Positions 34,870-47,356 of a DNA stretch of 64,000 nucleotides are shown piece after piece. A program made the position numbers and the translations under genes. Where the stretch lies: positions 455,484-519,483 of the forward strand of contig MNCI01002989.1 of assembly GCA_015680685.1 (NCBI GenBank). Direction: 5' to 3'. The first letter of the stretch is position 1; every line of letters begins with the position of its first letter. This stretch comes from Gnetum montanum (lineage: Eukaryota; Streptophyta; Gnetopsida; Gnetales; Gnetaceae). The notes beneath the pieces are model-generated. The model was not told where the DNA came from. It did no database searches and saw nothing but the letters and a program-made list of their open reading frames with translations.

Positions 34870-35600
34870 CATTGTTAGTACCCAAAAATTGGAAATGACA
34901 GGTGAAAAGTTTAATCTCAATAAAGGGTAATGTTAAAATCATAGTAGCACTTTCTCCATGGGCAGTTCAAGCTCCATCAAAGTGCATGATGCCCTTATAT
35001 CGTTTGGGTACCTTGGTGATAATGTTGACATGCTCATTAGGGAATTTAGGATCTATGGCTGTATTATCCTCCGCTAGGGAAGTTATGATTTGTATGGGTA
35101 TAACATGACCTTTTGTTGAGGCTTGGAATATGTAATGTAGGATAAACTTAGCTATTATGGCCTTTCACCATGTATACGACTACTCTCATATATGTTGGTT
35201 GTTATGGATCTTAGTACATTAGCTTTTCATATGACATTAACTTGGCCCCTAAAGATGTAGTGTCTTAACTTCTTCAAAGAGAAGACTAGGGATAGATAGC
35301 ACTTTTCAACCATATTATATTGGGTGTTGTAAGCAACTGGTGCATGCCTCATGTAGTAGATAGGTAATTCTAAGTCTAAGCTATGAAGATTTCAGAGATT
35401 ACAAGGTCGATGTAGAATGGTTTATCTTTTTATGGAGGCTACATGTTAGGAAATTGGACCAACTTTATTTCATGTTATCAAAGGATATTTGGAATTTATT
35501 AGTCCACTTGTAGTGAGTTTCTTTCTTAAATAAGTGTTGCATAGATTTTATCTTATTAGTGAGCCTCATGATAAACCTACGAATAAACTGCAATCAAACT
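34870..35600 (-). pseudogene. pol: Tat-family RNase H and second (archaeal-type) RNase H
   Basis: The linker and second domain read FILHYIFQASTKGHVIPI, then EFPNEHVN-like text, IITKVPKRYKGIMHFDGA and TAHGESATMIL (35165-34890). The same order in the + strand fragment (ISKVPKGYDAIMDFDGA, THGASATTIV) shows that both copies derive from one family. The first RNase H (35600-35200) is heavily decayed. Confidence 0.6.
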
Positions 35601-35619
35601 TATAAACCTATAAAGTTTG

Positions 35620-36360
35620 TTAAGGCTGCTAGATGGAAAGAGGTTTGATGTGGCCTTAACCTTATTAGGATCCACTCATACCCCTTCCTTGAATACTACA
35701 AAAGCAAGCATTTTAGCTATTTGGACACTGAAGACATACTTTTTAATATTAAGTCTAAGCTCATATTTGGAAGATTGTTTAAGTGCTGGGTTTAGGACAT
35801 GGGCATGGCTATCAACTATTTAAAACTTGATAACTATATCCTCAACATAATCATTTATTAATCCTAGCATGTATTTACTAAAAATGTAAGACATATCCCA
35901 TTGATAAGTTTCTCCTACATTTTTTAGAACAAATAGCATCATCATGTAATAAAAGGTTTTGCAAGGGGTACTGAAGGTTATGTACAATTGATGCACTAGG
36001 TTAATCCTAACTTGGTTTTCTCTTGAGAACCTATCCATGGCATGTCTAACTATAGTATCAATGAATTGAACAATACTAGTAAAAGAAAATTCATCTTTAA
36101 TAGTGACCTTGTTGAGGTCATAGAAATTGATATAGATATGGATACTTCCATTTTTCTTATAAGCTACTACTGTGTTAGATATTGATTTTGTATAATTGAT
36201 GGCTCAAATGAAATCAACTTGTTAATGCTTTTCATTTTATCATGAACTACAAGGGTCATATTTGGTCTAATCTTATGCATCTTTTGCATAATCAGTTTGA
36301 TAGTAGAATCTAGTATTATATTACGTTGCACTAAATATGGATCAAGCCCTAGCATATCCT
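35620..36360 (-). pseudogene. pol: Tat-family reverse transcriptase
   Basis: MLGLDPYLVQRNIILDSTIK (36355-36290) is the pre-RT block (relatives: ..GLDPKLVVHHLHVDP..). Then VVAYKKNGSIHIYINFYDLN, KDEFSFTSIVQFIDTIVRH, and MDRFSRENQVRINLVHQLYI, MMMLFVLKNVGETYQWDMSY and INDYVEDIVIKF (36038-35820). The YVDD box is changed to YVED, which would abolish catalysis. The remaining RT runs to about 35620. Confidence 0.78.
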
Positions 36361-37170
36361 TGTATGAACAAGCAAAGAATTTAATATTATCCTAAAGGAC
36401 CTTGGTGATATCTTGGGCAATCTAGGGTTCTAGTGAGGAACTTAATTTTAATATTTTTCACCATTGTTTGTTGTAACAAAAATTTCAACTAGAGAGTCCT
36501 TAATAATGTCTCCAATCTTGAGTTTAATGGTTTTGACTATGTACTTAGGCCATTGGGGGAATTTCTCTAGTAATGATATGTGGTTGAATAAGCTCTCACC
36601 TTTAAGATCTAGAAATTCTAAGTTCATTGATCATTCAACATTATTGTAAGATCCATTCAGGTTCAAGGGTAGGTCTAACTATGTCTATGTATTCATGATT
36701 TAGTCTTGCATGTCAACAAAATTGCATTAACTAGCATCTATATTTCATAATTGTTAAAAAATGTTAAAGTAATGCTAAATATAGCAATAATAAAGCACAT
36801 CATTGTCAAATAGGGTTAGACATAAAGGAAGCTGACATTGATGGTTGGGAAGCAGTGGTAGAAGCCCTAGGTTGCATAGTTGTTAGCCCCTATGTGGTTC
36901 TGGCTTCTTTTGTCATAGTGGTCATAAGTACATGTGCTTGTTTGCCATTATCCCTATCTTGTTTGATATGTTAATTCTTATAAGTTATGTACATGGAATC
37001 GTTGATGCCTTTAGTTGCCTCTTCTATGTTCTTAACTTCGTAAAAGGATTAACTTAAGAACTAGAAATCTAAATAGTAGAGCTTAGACTTGATAAAATAA
37101 TTAATCACTACCTTGAAGATGGTCAAGACTTGTGTCTCAAAGATGGGCTTAAATATCTCATTAAGCATGA
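36361..37170 (-). other. Gag-to-pol interval of the Tat-family element
   Basis: About 800 bp with stops in all - strand frames. A protease would be expected here, but no DSG/DTG active-site motif could be recognised. Confidence 0.4.
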
Positions 37171-37560
37171 TGTTTCATCTTTGTATGAATTTTTGGATAA
37201 GCTGAAGGGGCCCCTACCTCACTTTCATTACTTGATCAAGCATTATTTCATGTTTTAGGTTCTAAATTGAAATGATTAATGAATTGAATTATCAAGTCAT
37301 ATAAGAAAGAGCTAGATCCTTTGGGTAGCACTTGGTACCAGTCAAGAGATTTTCTAGTCAAGGACATACATATGACATGTAATGCAGTGTGGGAACAAGT
37401 CTACAGTAATAAGCATTTTGACCAAAAGATAATCAAGTGGATATTGGAATAACCTTCATAATTATATTTGGTGAAGTCATGGATTAGTATACCTAATGGA
37501 AGGGTTATTTGCAATATATTGGGACTAACTGGGTCATCTTGATAAAAGTCCATGACCTTT
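37171..37560 (-). pseudogene. gag: Tat-family gag fragment
   Basis: The - strand reads RKSLDWYQVLPKGSSSFLYD then LIIQFINHF (about 37350-37265). This is the diagnostic stretch of the retrotransposon gag capsid family (relatives: ..ALDWYQSLPNGSI.. ..FKDLVDKFISHF..). Upstream on the - strand, ILIHDFTKYNYEGYSNIHL may be its start. The frame is broken by several stops. Confidence 0.6.
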
Positions 37561-37783
37561 AACATTTTTGTGGTTTTAGCCTCAAGATTTTTAACCTTGT
37601 AAGTGAGGTTTTGAATTATTTGAAAGCTAGGTCTAGACTTTAAGGTACTTCTATAGGTTGTATAGGTTACACAACTAGTTGCACGAGTAGTCGAACACCT
37701 TGAGGCTAGATGATAGGATGTGGCACCATGTGAAAAGCCCTTGTTTCCATTACTACAAGGGTGTTAAGGAGGGAGAATGATGT

Positions 37784-38329
37784 CTACATAGGGATTTGTA
37801 TGATAAAGGAAACAAAGGGTATGTGAGAAGTTTGTTGGACTTGAAGTCCTAAAGAAGGGTCCATCAAGATGACAAATGGAGGAGGCACAGAAGGCACACT
37901 ATGTGTTGGCACCATGAAATGGCATAGAACGGCAAATGGAAGAGATGTGAACATGGAGAAAACTTGAAAAACTAGTTGTAAAATTTTTCCTAAGAAGGAA
38001 GTAGGTGTTACTTGCATATTATATAAGTGGTTAATCATAAATTTAGAGATGGATGTTTTCAAGTTTTTCTCCCCTTGAGCATCCTCTTCATAGAAACCCT
38101 CAAATTCCATCTGATCATCCCAATCATGATCTAGGCTAGACTCCTTACCTACCATGATATCCTCATCATCATCTACTAGCTTGGCTAGTATGTGAATGTA
38201 AGCTTTAGAGAGTTCTATTCTATTGTACAGGGAAGGAATATATTCCTTTCCAATCTTGAGAAAAATCTCAAATTCACACTTCAAGTCTAACTCCTTACAA
38301 AAAATGAGAAAGCCATCTTTGATCTTCAT
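37784..38329 (-). CDS. Unrecognised 181-codon ORF upstream of gag
   Basis: The longest open frame of this block (start ATG 38329). The protein has an acidic middle (DDDEDIMVGKESSLDHDWDD) and a hydrophobic C-terminal third rich in F, V and P. No motif of a known family is visible. It lies 5' of gag in the - strand element, where Tat-type elements may carry an additional ORF, or it may be the gag N-terminus. It is open while its neighbours are full of stops. Confidence 0.35.
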   Translation of the reverse strand: MKIKDGFLIFCKELDLKCEFEIFLKIGKEYIPSLYNRIELSKAYIHILAKLVDDDEDIMVGKESSLDHDWDDQMEFEGFYEEDAQGEKNLKTSISKFMINHLYNMQVTPTSFLGKILQLVFQVFSMFTSLPFAVLCHFMVPTHSVPSVPPPFVILMDPSLGLQVQQTSHIPFVSFIIQIPM

Positions 38330-38585
38330 GAAGATGAAGTTATAATCCTCTCAAGTAAGGGTAGCATGTGCAGGATCATGTCCTAAATGCCTAAGTGACT
38401 ATCTACACTCCAATATAGTTAGGTCCTTAGTGTCATAAATGTGGATAGATTGCTAGTTAATGAAATAACGATGATATGGTAAGGTAGAATGGTAGAGAAA
38501 AAAGACATAAAATGTAGCAAACTAATTAATTAGTCAAGGTGGTAAAGACTTATATGGTTTTTAATGTTTTACACAAGCTATAAAC

Positions 38586-38915
38586 TTGCAATGTGTAAGA
38601 TCACAACATGTGAGGCTGCAGCATGTGAGGCTATAATGTGTAACACTTACAACATGTGGGACTTATAGTGTGTGGAAGGTTGTAGTGTGTGAGGATATAC
38701 CTTGTGGAGATATAGCATAGAAGGTTTATATCTTGTAACTCTATACCTTATGAAGCTATAGTGTATGGACGTTATAGCCTATGTAAAGGTGGTAGCTTAT
38801 GGAGCTTTGGTGTATGGTTAAAATGTAGCCTATAAAGCTATAGCTTGTGGAGCTATAATGTAAGGAATATGTGTAGCCCATGAAGTAATACCATGTGAAG
38901 CTATAGTGTATGGAA
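38586..38915. repeat. Degenerate short tandem repeat (agctatagtgtatgg type)
   Basis: Words such as gaagctatagtgtatgg, gtggagctataatgt and ggactatagtgtgtgg recur every 15-35 bp for about 330 bp. Confidence 0.55.
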
Positions 38916-40205
38916 TGAATAGGCATGAAATACAATACAACTGTAAAAGTAAGTTTTTAAAAATTTTCTTTTAAGTTTTTCTTACATATGTGAATGAATG
39001 AAAATGAGTTGTAGCATATGAAAGGAAAAAGATAAAAAAACTACAAAGTGCAAACAGTGAAAATAGAGATAGTAGTGTACATTACAACTATAAAGGTAGT
39101 GTAGGGGTCTATGATAGCACTGTGCATTACACTGTAAACAATTAATAATATTAATCCTTTTGGTTGCAACATATAGGAAATAGGTGTAGCCCTAGACACA
39201 ACAACTACAAAGTTAATAGAAAAATTCAATTATAAGTAAATGGTCTATGTGACTATACATAGGGTTTTCTAGAAAATCCAAAACAACTTTTGTTTGATCT
39301 AAGGAGTCATCAACTAAGGCACAAAAAAGCATAAAATGTTTTGCAATAGGTTTTTCATAAAGAATCTAGGTAGAGGCCCTCATTTTAGTGCTAGAACTTT
39401 TAACAATGGAAATTTTTTGTGTTAGAAAACTGAAAGATCCCTTATAGAATAGTTTAACCTATAGATCCACAAGTCTCAAAAATGATCTGGAGTATCCTAA
39501 ATTTGTTATTGATTATTTTCAATGGGATGAAATACAATAAAAGCATATGAAATGAGAATGCAATGCATGATTTGAGAACAAATAAAATAAGAGAACAATA
39601 TAGCCAAACAAAAATAACTAAAAATCTTGTATTAAAATTGTTGCAATCAACAAATATAGAAATGAGGGTTTAGATAGGTATAGATCAAGGGCTTTAAAGC
39701 ATGAAAAATTAAAATATCTGTTGTATACTATTGCAAATTACAAGGTGTATTTTTGACAATATCTATAATGGGTTTCTAATTCTATATGCACTATAATAAA
39801 TTTCTAGTCCAATTCCTATGCTCAGAAATTAGCATTGCCAAGGTTGCAAAAAGGTTATAAAAATTTGTTACTATATTTTGTTATTTCATGTTAAGTGATG
39901 TACCAAGAGTTTGCTCAAAAGGTCCTTCAAGATGAGTAAAATATGGTATTTATAGGCTATGAATTTCTCATGTTGGCATCCGTTACAGTTTCGAAGCATT
40001 ATAAATTATTATTGGGCCAAAGTGCAACATGTGGATTTACAACCCAAGTGATACATGTTGCCTCACACACTACAATAACATGTAAAATTAAGATGTAAAA
40101 CATATGAATTTAAAACCCAAATTCCACAACCTGACCCACATGCTACCACAATGTGTGGAGTTGGAATGTGTGGTGTGTGAGATAAAAATATAAATTTTTT
40201 GTAGT

Positions 40206-40360
40206 GTGTCAAGCATTTTTAGATCCCACAAGCTAGTATAAATGGAATTTCATAATGTGTGGAGCATTTTTGAATTCTACAAGATAGGATGAATTGAATT
40301 TACAGCCTATAGAGTATTTTTAACCTTCACAACCTAGCATAAATGTAGTTTACAACATGT
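40206..40360. repeat. Three tandem copies of a 51-bp repeat
   Basis: The anchor ag(c/t)attttt occurs at 40212, 40263 and 40313, each followed by ..cacaa(g/c)(c/a)tag.ataaat and a tttacaacatgt-like end. Confidence 0.65.
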
Positions 40361-40687
40361 TAGTTGTAAATATTATTGTTATTTTGAAAATTGCTTTAAA
40401 TCCTATTAATACAAGGTCATAGGATAGGATATTTCATTTGCAATAATAATTTTCTTTGAGGTGTTTTCACTATGATGAACACTATCAAAACCATCAGCTT
40501 GTCACCTCAGTAGGTTCAGCAATGGGAACATTTTCTCTAAATTAATAAAAAAATCTCAAATTTTTTCATAAATCTACAAAAAGTTCAAACCCATTAAATA
40601 CCAATGGTAAAAGTTAAAAATAAAAACATGAAGAATTTTTTTTAAAAAAAAATTTAAAACCTTGGTAGCAGCTAGGATAAAAAGTTC

Positions 40688-42363
40688 ATAATTAAGTGCA
40701 CTTATCCAAGAGTAGTACTGGAATGGATGAGCTCTCAAGAAGATAAGTTTTCCATATCCAAAGTTTTAAACTTAAAGATCCATAACTTTTAATTTTGGAT
40801 ATCTTTTTTCACAAACAAAGAATCATTTTCTATAGATTTCAAACTCTCAAAAAAATCTTAGTGTTAAAAAGCTAGGGCTAGGAATCAAATCAAAGATCTT
40901 CTAATTTTGAACCTCAATTCTTATTCTTAGTATGTCTAACCATCAAAGCCAAGCTTTTGCTTATGAAATAATTAATATACTTTAATTATATTTAAATTTT
41001 TCAATAATATTATTATAAATAATAAATATATTTACCAAAAATTAAATTTTGGACTTTAGCCCTAATCCTTAGGGTTAGGGCTAGCAAGTTGTTATGGTTG
41101 TCTATGCACTACTGGAGGTACAGCCTTATGCAATAGCTTTGTATCATTTTCATACTTTTTGCTACTAGCCACAGACCTTCCATCAAGCCTCAAGATAGCT
41201 ATGTCACTACAGTCATCACTACAATTACTCTCTTCTACTGCAACATTTCTATTGCAATAGTTGTTCCTACTACTATAGCACCATTGCAACCAACCTTTGT
41301 TTCTAGTTAATGTAGCCCTTTAAAAGTACTTGCTTCCACTATGTCCTCATGTTCATCCATGACTTCTACTATTGTTAAGGTTGACCTGGCTATGGAATGA
41401 CCACCACTTTATTGCAAGCCATGATATTAGGGCACTATTGTTAATGCTAGCTTGTTGTAAGCATAACTAGAATTACCATTCTCCACCATCCTCTATAGTA
41501 GCAAGACACTAATAATGGCCAAGAGATAGCAAGAGAAACCCTTGTGGCATTTCCAATCATAGCCATCTACTATAGCTAGATCATATCTTCTATCAAGCCT
41601 TAACCTCACCATGTTACTCTAGTTGCCACTACCCTACCTCTACTTTGCTACACCTTTCCTACCACAACACTAACACTCCCACTCTCATGTTGTTGCAACA
41701 TACACTTGTTTGTAGTTCATGTAGTCCTTACATGACCCTCATTCCTTACTACCCTCACATCCCTCTATCCCCTCAACTATTGGTAGTGCTAGCCTAGTTG
41801 TTGTAGGCCATCACTAATAGTGCTAGATTTTCATCAACACAACTGCCCTCACTATCCTTTACTATGACAAGCCATCAATTATGGTCAAACAATAATAAAA
41901 GAAATGTTCACATCTTTTATAATTATGATCCTCTACTCTAACCCTCTTCCTACTACTATTATACATTGTTTCATCCTTCCTCTATTGCACACATTGTCTT
42001 CTCACGTAGTCCATGCTTTCATTCCTCTAATGCTGCCTATGTGTCACTATGCTCTATTCCAACCTATTTATCTACTATCACACTACTTCATCCTTACCAA
42101 GCACCATCTCCTACTATTGTATTGCATTTTTCCATGGTAGCCTATGCACACTATCATCTAGCATTATCCTCCATAATAGTAGGCAAATAATTATAACCAA
42201 GTTGCAATAAGAAAAATTGTTGTAGCCATCATAGTCATGGAAATTTGCTGCTACCATAAATTCTACGTAGCCTACTCCATGCACTATTATCTTGAACTTT
42301 CCTTGCTAGGTAGCACACCCTACTATTGTGCTAATTTCTACAACAACTAGAATAGAAATATCA
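40688..42363 (+). repeat. Array unit U11, rearranged mosaic
   Basis: The 5S-like segment is at 40688-40750. The tRNA-like segment is at 40880-40945 (-). The palindrome is best preserved here (gccctaatccttagggttag, 41059-41078). The block 41150-41560 is partly repeated at 41590-41930, and part of it again at 42180-42240. The 45-bp subrepeats are absent. Total length is normal by coincidence. Confidence 0.7.
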
Positions 42364-42420
42364 TAATCAAACATGTGCATCCTAGAGTAGTACTAGGATG
42401 GAAGACCTCTCAAGAAGTTT
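42364..42420 (+). pseudogene. 5S rRNA-like segment (U12), best-preserved core
   Basis: gagtagtactaggatgg (42384-42400) is identical over 17 bases to the plant 5S rRNA stretch spanning the intermediate element and the start of box C. It continues aagacctctcaagaag. Box A reads aatcaaacatgtgcatcc. Confidence 0.82.
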
Positions 42421-42556
42421 CATATTTGATGTCCAATGTTTTGAATGTTGGAATCCATAACTTTTGATTATGGATGCCTTCATCAACAAAAGAAGAGTAT
42501 TTTTCTATAGATTTTATGCTCCCGTGAAAAAACATAATGTAAAAAAGCTAGGACAA

Positions 42557-42625
42557 GGAATCGAACCTAAGACCTTCTAATTATTAACATCAACATCTTT
42601 TGTTTCATACATCTAATCACCAAAG
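42557..42625 (-). pseudogene. tRNA-like segment (U12)
   Basis: On the - strand: an A-box-like TTAGATGTATGAAAC, TTAATAATTAGAAGGTC, then B box AGGTTCGATTCC and, about 10 nt further, TTTTTT as a Pol III-type terminator. Confidence 0.6.
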
Positions 42626-44049
42626 CCAAGGATTTTCTTATCAAATAATTAATAAATTTTAAATGTATTTAGCTATTTTCATTATTAAAAAATAATAATA
42701 AATATATTTCAAAAAGAAAAAATTAAAGTTGGGCTTTGGCCCTAATCCTTAAGGTCAAGGCCAACTAGCCACTATGGTCAATTATAGGTCACTACCCTTG
42801 TAGCCTTGTGCAATAGCCCCATCTTATTTTCATGTCATTTGATATTGAATGCATGCCTTTTATCATGGCTTGGCCCTACTATGCCACTCTAGTTACCATT
42901 GCACTACCTTTCTTCTACCTCACCACTTCCTCTGCACCATCAAACCCCAATTTTGTATTTCCATTATAATAAACAATTCTTTGCAACACATGTGATCATT
43001 TTGCAACCCTCACTAGCCTCATGTCACTCTACTTCTACTATTTTTGGTAGGTCTAACTTGGCTATGGCATGATCTAGTGCTACTACGAGGCATCGTGATA
43101 GGCTATCATCAATAAGGCTATCTTGACATGGGCACAACAAGTCTCATCATCCTTTGTAGTGGTAGGCCAAGCGACAATAAGAGAAATCCTTGTAGCTACT
43201 ATAGTTGTGGCCCTTCACTACAACTATGCTTCCCATGCACCCAGTGTGGCATGCCACCTTCCCACCATTGCTACATATTATGTCACCCTTCCTCCACTAT
43301 GCTTGCCATCATTCAATATAGCCCATTCCATCGTTCCTCTATCACTATCCATGCATGACTATCCTCTGTTCTACATTCTTCATGTCCTATTCTCTTCAAC
43401 TATCCTTTCCAAGCATTACACCCTACTATTGCACTAATTTTGACTACCCCTACCTATTTCTCTTGCCATTTAATTTCATCTTATACATTTTACATTATTT
43501 TTTTGATTCCACACATACTAGTTTGGCTAACACCTATGCCTCCATCACTGCTGCTTATGCCCCTGATGTGACTAAAAGTCATGCTGAAAATTTTAATAGT
43601 CCATGGTAACCATGAAAACTATTGTCACCATAAAATCTAGCCTCCCATAGAGCTTTATAAAGACCATTAGTACTATAAAATTCTACCTTCTACAAAGATC
43701 TGTAGACATTGTTGGCACTATATAATCCTATCTCTCATGAAGCTCTCTAGATACCACCATCTCCATAAAATCTTGGCTCCTTTAAAGCTTTGCAAATACC
43801 ATCATTACTATAAAATGCTACCTCCCATGGAGCTCTAATGAACATTGCTAGTGCCACCAGCCTACCTCCTTGGAAAGTATTTGTAATGAAAAAAATTTTT
43901 GTTAACTAATGAAAAACTTAAAATTTCTTCATCAATCAACAAAAATTTCAAACATGTAAAAAACATGTCATAAAATTTAAATATGAAAACATGAAGAAAA
44001 TTTTAAAAAGAGAATTTAATGAATTTGAAACAACTAAGATAACAATTAT

Positions 44050-45757
44050 GTAATTCAGCATGGTTACCCTAGAGAAGTACAGGGATGAATGATATTTTAG
44101 GAAGTCTTATTTTGCTTGCCAAAAGTTTGAACTTAGAAGATATCACTTTTGATTTTTGAATATCATTTTGGGCAAATGAAGAGTTATTTTTTATATATTT
44201 AAACCTCTCAAAGATAAATTTAATGTTAAAATGCTTGGGCTTGGAATCAAAATGAGTACCTCCTAATTATAAACCTTAACATTATATGCTTCATGTAGTT
44301 AATCATCAAAGCCAAGATTTTTTCTATTAAAAAATTAAAAAAAATTAATAATAATTAAAATTTTTGATTAGTAAGAAAATATAATAATAAATATATTTAT
44401 AGATGAATTAATTAATTCTTGGGCTTGAACCTTATATGGTAGGGTGAGATCTAGGTAGCTGCTATGGCAAGCTATGCAGCCCTGTGCATTCTTGTGCCAT
44501 TTTTTGTGTCATTTACTACCATTCAGATTCCTTCTACTAAGCCTTAACCTCACCATGCCAGTCTAGTTGCCATTGCACTATCTCTCTTTTGCCACATCAT
44601 TCTTGCCACACTACTATATCCCACCACTATCACATTGTTGCAGCAAACCCTTGTTTAAGATCAATGTGCTCCTTCCATAACCCTCACTTCCTCATTTTCC
44701 TAATATCCCTATGTATCTACCACCACTAGTAGGGCTAGGTTGGCCATGCCATAGTTGTCACATTGCAATAGGGCATCATGAGAAGATATTGCTAGAAAGG
44801 TTGGCTTACCATGGGCATGGTTGATCTCTAGATCCTTTGCAATGGTAGGCCATCTATTGGATTCATGCTATAACAAGAAACATCCTTAACACTACCATAG
44901 TCATGATACTCCACCATATCCATGCTTTACATGTAGCTACTACCATTGATTACCTTCTACTACCTTTCCACAACCACTATGCACTATTTCACCCTTCCTT
45001 CATTACAATCACTATTGTCCCTCATAGCTCCTGATGTTGTTCCTTTGTAGAAAGCCATGTGAAACTATGCTATCTTCCATGCTCCTCATGCTTTGTCATC
45101 CAAAACCATACTTCCAACGTGTTGTGTTCTATTTCTACTTTGATTTAAACTATACCAACCTATCCACCTTGCCCTCCAGTGTCATCCTCCATATTTTATG
45201 GTATTTTTTTTCAATGTTATGTATATAATTTGCACCATCACCTAAACCTATATTGCCACTACCTTTACCTCTGCTATGGCCAAAAACCACATCAAAAATT
45301 TTGGCAACCCATAGTGACTATGAATATCATTGATACTATAATATCCTACCTTCCATGGAGCTTCATAGATAGTCTAGGTACTATAAAATTCTACATTCCA
45401 TGAAGCTCTAAGGATACTATTGGGATTGTAATATCCTACCTTCCATAGAGCTTAGTAGATACTATTAACACTATAAAATCATTCATCCCATAGAGCTTTA
45501 ATGAATATCACCAATGTTGTAAAATCCTACCTTCCATGAAGCTCTAATGAAAACTACCAGTTCCACTAGCTTGCCTCGCAGGGAGATTCAATAATTGGAG
45601 AATTTTCCATCAATTAACAAAATAATTCAAATTTTTTTCAATCAATAGAAATTTCAAATACGTTAAGAATATGTAGTAAATTTAAAATTTAAAAACATAG
45701 AGAAAAATTTTAAAAGGAAAATTTGTCACATTGGTAGCAAGTAGGATAAAAAATTTG
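44050..45757 (+). repeat. Array unit U13
   Basis: The 5S-like segment is at 44050-44108. The tRNA-like segment is at 44242-44310 (-) and decayed. Subrepeats are at 45310-45560. Confidence 0.75.
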
Positions 45758-47356
45758 TAATTAAGAGCACTCATCCTCAAGTACTACTTGGATGAGTGAT
45801 CTCTTGGAAAGTCTTGTTCTTCCTGAGCAAAGTTTTAGATTTTGGAAGCCACAACTTTTAAATGTGGATACCATTGCTAAAAAATGAAGAGTCATTCTCT
45901 ACATATTTGAATCTTCCTTAAAAGAACATACAGTTAGAAAGTTTGGATTGGGTATCAAACCCAAGATTTTCTAATTACTAACCTTAATATATTATGCTTC
46001 ATATAGCTAATTACCAAAGCCAAGATTTTTCTTGTCAAAAAATTAATATACTTTAATTATATTTATACCATTTCATTAACAAAAATATAATAATCAATAT
46101 ATTTAAATAACAAATTAAATTTAAGCTTTGGGTCTAACCCTTATGGTCTGGGCTAGCTAGCCATTATGGTTGCCTAGGTGTCAGTTTCCATGTACTTCAA
46201 TAAAAGTTATGGGTAACATTTCCATATTGTCTGCTAATGATCACACACCTTCTACTAAGCCTCAACTTTGCCATGCCACTATAGTTGCTACTACACTATA
46301 TATCTTCTTCTTCACCATTACTACCACACTAGTAAATCTTGCTAATACCATACCATTGCAAAAAATCTTTGTTTGTGTCCCATGTGGTCCTTCCACAACA
46401 TCTACTTCATCACCACACTTATGTTCCTCTATAACTACCACCATTGGTAGGGCCTATATGGCTATAGCATAACTACTTCTCTATTGCAAGGCATCATGGT
46501 AGGCTATTACTAGTAGGGCTAGCTTGCTATAAGCATGGATGAATTCATCATTCTCCACCATCCTACATTGTGATAGGAAACTAATTGTATCTAAATAAAA
46601 ATAAGAGAAATCCTCATGGCCATCGTAGTTATGATCCTCAACTACAGTTGTGCTTCCTGCATAGGCAGTATGACCTATTGCCTTGCACTGTCTTTCATGT
46701 GCTATTATGCACTATTTCATCCATCCAACCCGATGCATGTTATCATCCCATGCAACCCATGCTACCATTTAGTTACCATGTTCTTTGTGTCACTATCCTC
46801 TATTTTCACTCTTCATGCCTTATCATCCTACACCATCCTTGCCAAGCAATGGGCCCTACTACTACATTTATTATAGTACTACATGCTTGTATGCCCTACC
46901 CTTCAACACCATACTTTGTGTTTTGCCCTATTTTTTCCATTGCTATGCATGTCATATTTACCACATGTTGTACCTCCACCACCATCGCATTTTTCTCTAC
47001 CATCATTAAAAATTTCACTCAAAATTTTTGCTATATATGATGACCATAGATACTTTTGACACCATAAAATCCTACCTCACATGAAGCTCCATGGACACTA
47101 CCAATGCCAAAAATATCTAACTTTGACCAAGGTCTAATGGACACTATCAATTCTATAAAATCTTGCCTTTCATAAATTTTTATTGGACCTTGCCAACCTA
47201 CCTTCTCAGTAGGTCTAGAAATAGGAACATTTTTCATAAATTAACGAAACTTTCAAATATGTCAAAGACATGTAGTAAAAATTAAATTTAAAAACATGTA
47301 GAATAACCTCAAAAGGGAGATTTGGTACATTAGCAACAACTACAATATAAAATTTA
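45758..47356 (+). repeat. Array unit U14
   Basis: The 5S-like segment is at 45758-45815. The tRNA-like segment is at 45950-46018 (-), with B box GGGTTTGATACC. The palindrome (ctaacccttatggtctggg) is at 46134-46152. Subrepeats at 47040-47180 are short. The 151-codon frame at 46585-47040 is in the stop-poor stretch. Confidence 0.75.

Larger units (their letters stand above)
33361..40470 (-). mobile_element. Decayed Tat-lineage Ty3/gypsy element on the - strand
   Basis: Read on the - strand from 40470 to 33361: 5' region with short tandem repeats, an ORF of unknown role, gag, RT, RNase H, archaeal-type RNase H, integrase. No LTR pair, PBS or polypurine tract was identified, so the boundaries are where the array consensus stops and restarts. 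About 770 bp of array unit is missing between the two edges, implying deletion on or after insertion. Its pol is the same family as the fragment at 11778-13157. Confidence 0.72.
38330..40470 (-). other. 5' region of the Tat-family element, non-coding
   Basis: No gene recognised. It contains two short-period repeats (38586-38915 and 40206-40360), and AT-rich text elsewhere. A 5' LTR is expected here, but no matching copy was found near 33361-33640. Confidence 0.5.
42364..44049 (+). repeat. Array unit U12
   Basis: The 5S-like segment is at 42364-42420 and among the best (gagtagtactaggatgg). The tRNA-like segment is at 42557-42625 (-), with B box AGGTTCGATTCC. The palindrome is at 42740-42770 and the subrepeats at 43620-43860. 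Confidence 0.75.

Noticed and set aside
38586-40360. A CRISPR-like array in the short repeats
   Set aside because: Repeats are degenerate and contiguous, without unique spacers, and lie in a eukaryotic retroelement.
33361-40470. An LTR pair bounding the - strand Tat-family element
   Set aside because: The left 280 bp and the right 2 kb were compared by eye and no shared stretch was found, so no LTRs are claimed.
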